A stretch of 64,000 nucleotides of DNA from Porticoccaceae bacterium. GTDB taxonomy: Bacteria; Pseudomonadota; Gammaproteobacteria; Pseudomonadales; Porticoccaceae. The stretch covers positions 62,001 to 126,000 of the forward strand of contig BPKH01000005.1 of the NCBI GenBank assembly GCA_026005035.1, written 5' to 3'. A program made the translations under genes and the position numbers. Shown piece after piece: positions 63,947 through 64,000 of this stretch (positions within the stretch are counted from its first letter, which is position 1; each line of letters begins with the position of its first letter). The notes under the pieces are model-generated. The model made no database searches. It was given only the letters and a program-made list of their open reading frames with translations, and was not told the DNA's origin.

Positions 63947-64000
63947 TCAGTCTTCGCGGATGTCCATGATCAACTTGCCGGTGTTGGCGCCGTCGAACAG
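63947..64000 (-). CDS. MDR oxidoreductase, C-terminal fragment (cut by window edge)
   Basis: Only the last 17 residues are in the window, ending GANTGKLIMDIRED before TGA. The phrase matches the C-terminus of ene-reductase-type MDR enzymes such as those at 36308, 51399 and 55476 (GRNLGKQLLEV, for example). It lies 26 bases upstream of the flavoprotein gene on the same strand, so it is probably the preceding gene of the same operon. Confidence 0.6.
   Translation of the reverse strand: MFDGANTGKLIMDIRED

Overview
The window is very GC-rich chromosomal DNA with long, closely packed genes, many of them overlapping by the 4 bases ATGA or GTGA. The order ferredoxin FdxA next to mutS, together with a FimT-PilV-PilW-PilX-PilY1-PilE minor pilin cluster and a periplasmic PQQ/cytochrome c protein, suggests a Gram-negative bacterium, most likely a gammaproteobacterium with a large repertoire for degrading polycyclic, aromatic or alicyclic compounds. 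The genus cannot be fixed from the sequence alone. No tRNA, rRNA, insertion sequence or CRISPR array was seen.

Positions 1-15091 look like ordinary chromosome. They hold the start of fdxA, mutS, an OmpR-type response regulator coupled to an HD-GYP protein, a divergent PAS histidine kinase, six type IV pilus minor pilin/PilY1 genes (pilX is frameshifted) and an MFS transporter. A LysR regulator (15073-15999) then faces a four-gene operon at 16184-20422: acyl-CoA dehydrogenase, APH-type kinase, thiolase and SDR. This gene pairing resembles the 4-hydroxyacyl-CoA route of levulinate (Lva) and ACAD10/11 metabolism.

From about 20.4 kb to 61.3 kb lies a large catabolic island. It encodes a P450cam-like P450 (frameshifted), a CoA ligase, a two-gene acyl-CoA dehydrogenase, five Rieske oxygenase alpha subunits, eight SDRs, three complete ene-reductase-like MDR enzymes, a GMC oxidoreductase, a PQQ/cytochrome c dehydrogenase (frameshifted), a thiolase-fold/DUF35 pair, a complete 2-oxoacid dehydrogenase complex, and many small NTF2/SnoaL, EthD, Dabb, ABM, SRPBCC and ThuA-like proteins. 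A TetR regulator sits in the middle (35482-36300).

The main discovery is a palindromic sequence with consensus CAAACA-TGATTG followed by TTTT. It occurs nine times, always in one of the short AT-rich gaps upstream of the island's operons, and once in front of the TetR gene itself. In several places it overlaps a recognisable -35 or start-site region. The simplest reading is that the TetR protein represses the whole island of about 40 kb as one regulon, including its own gene and the 2-oxoacid dehydrogenase operon.

At 61304-64000 is a separate minus-strand group: a Tat-exported flavoprotein of the 3-ketosteroid dehydrogenase/fumarate reductase family, a small c-type cytochrome, a SnoaL-like protein and the end of another MDR reductase. 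This suggests a periplasmic oxidation step linked to respiration. The substrate of the island cannot be read from sequence. The gene content fits polycyclic terpenoids, steroids or related alicyclic-aromatic compounds. No ferredoxin/reductase partner for the Rieske enzymes and no clear extradiol ring-cleavage enzyme is present. Five genes carry single-base frameshifts in short G/C runs, so either sequencing error or recent decay must be considered.
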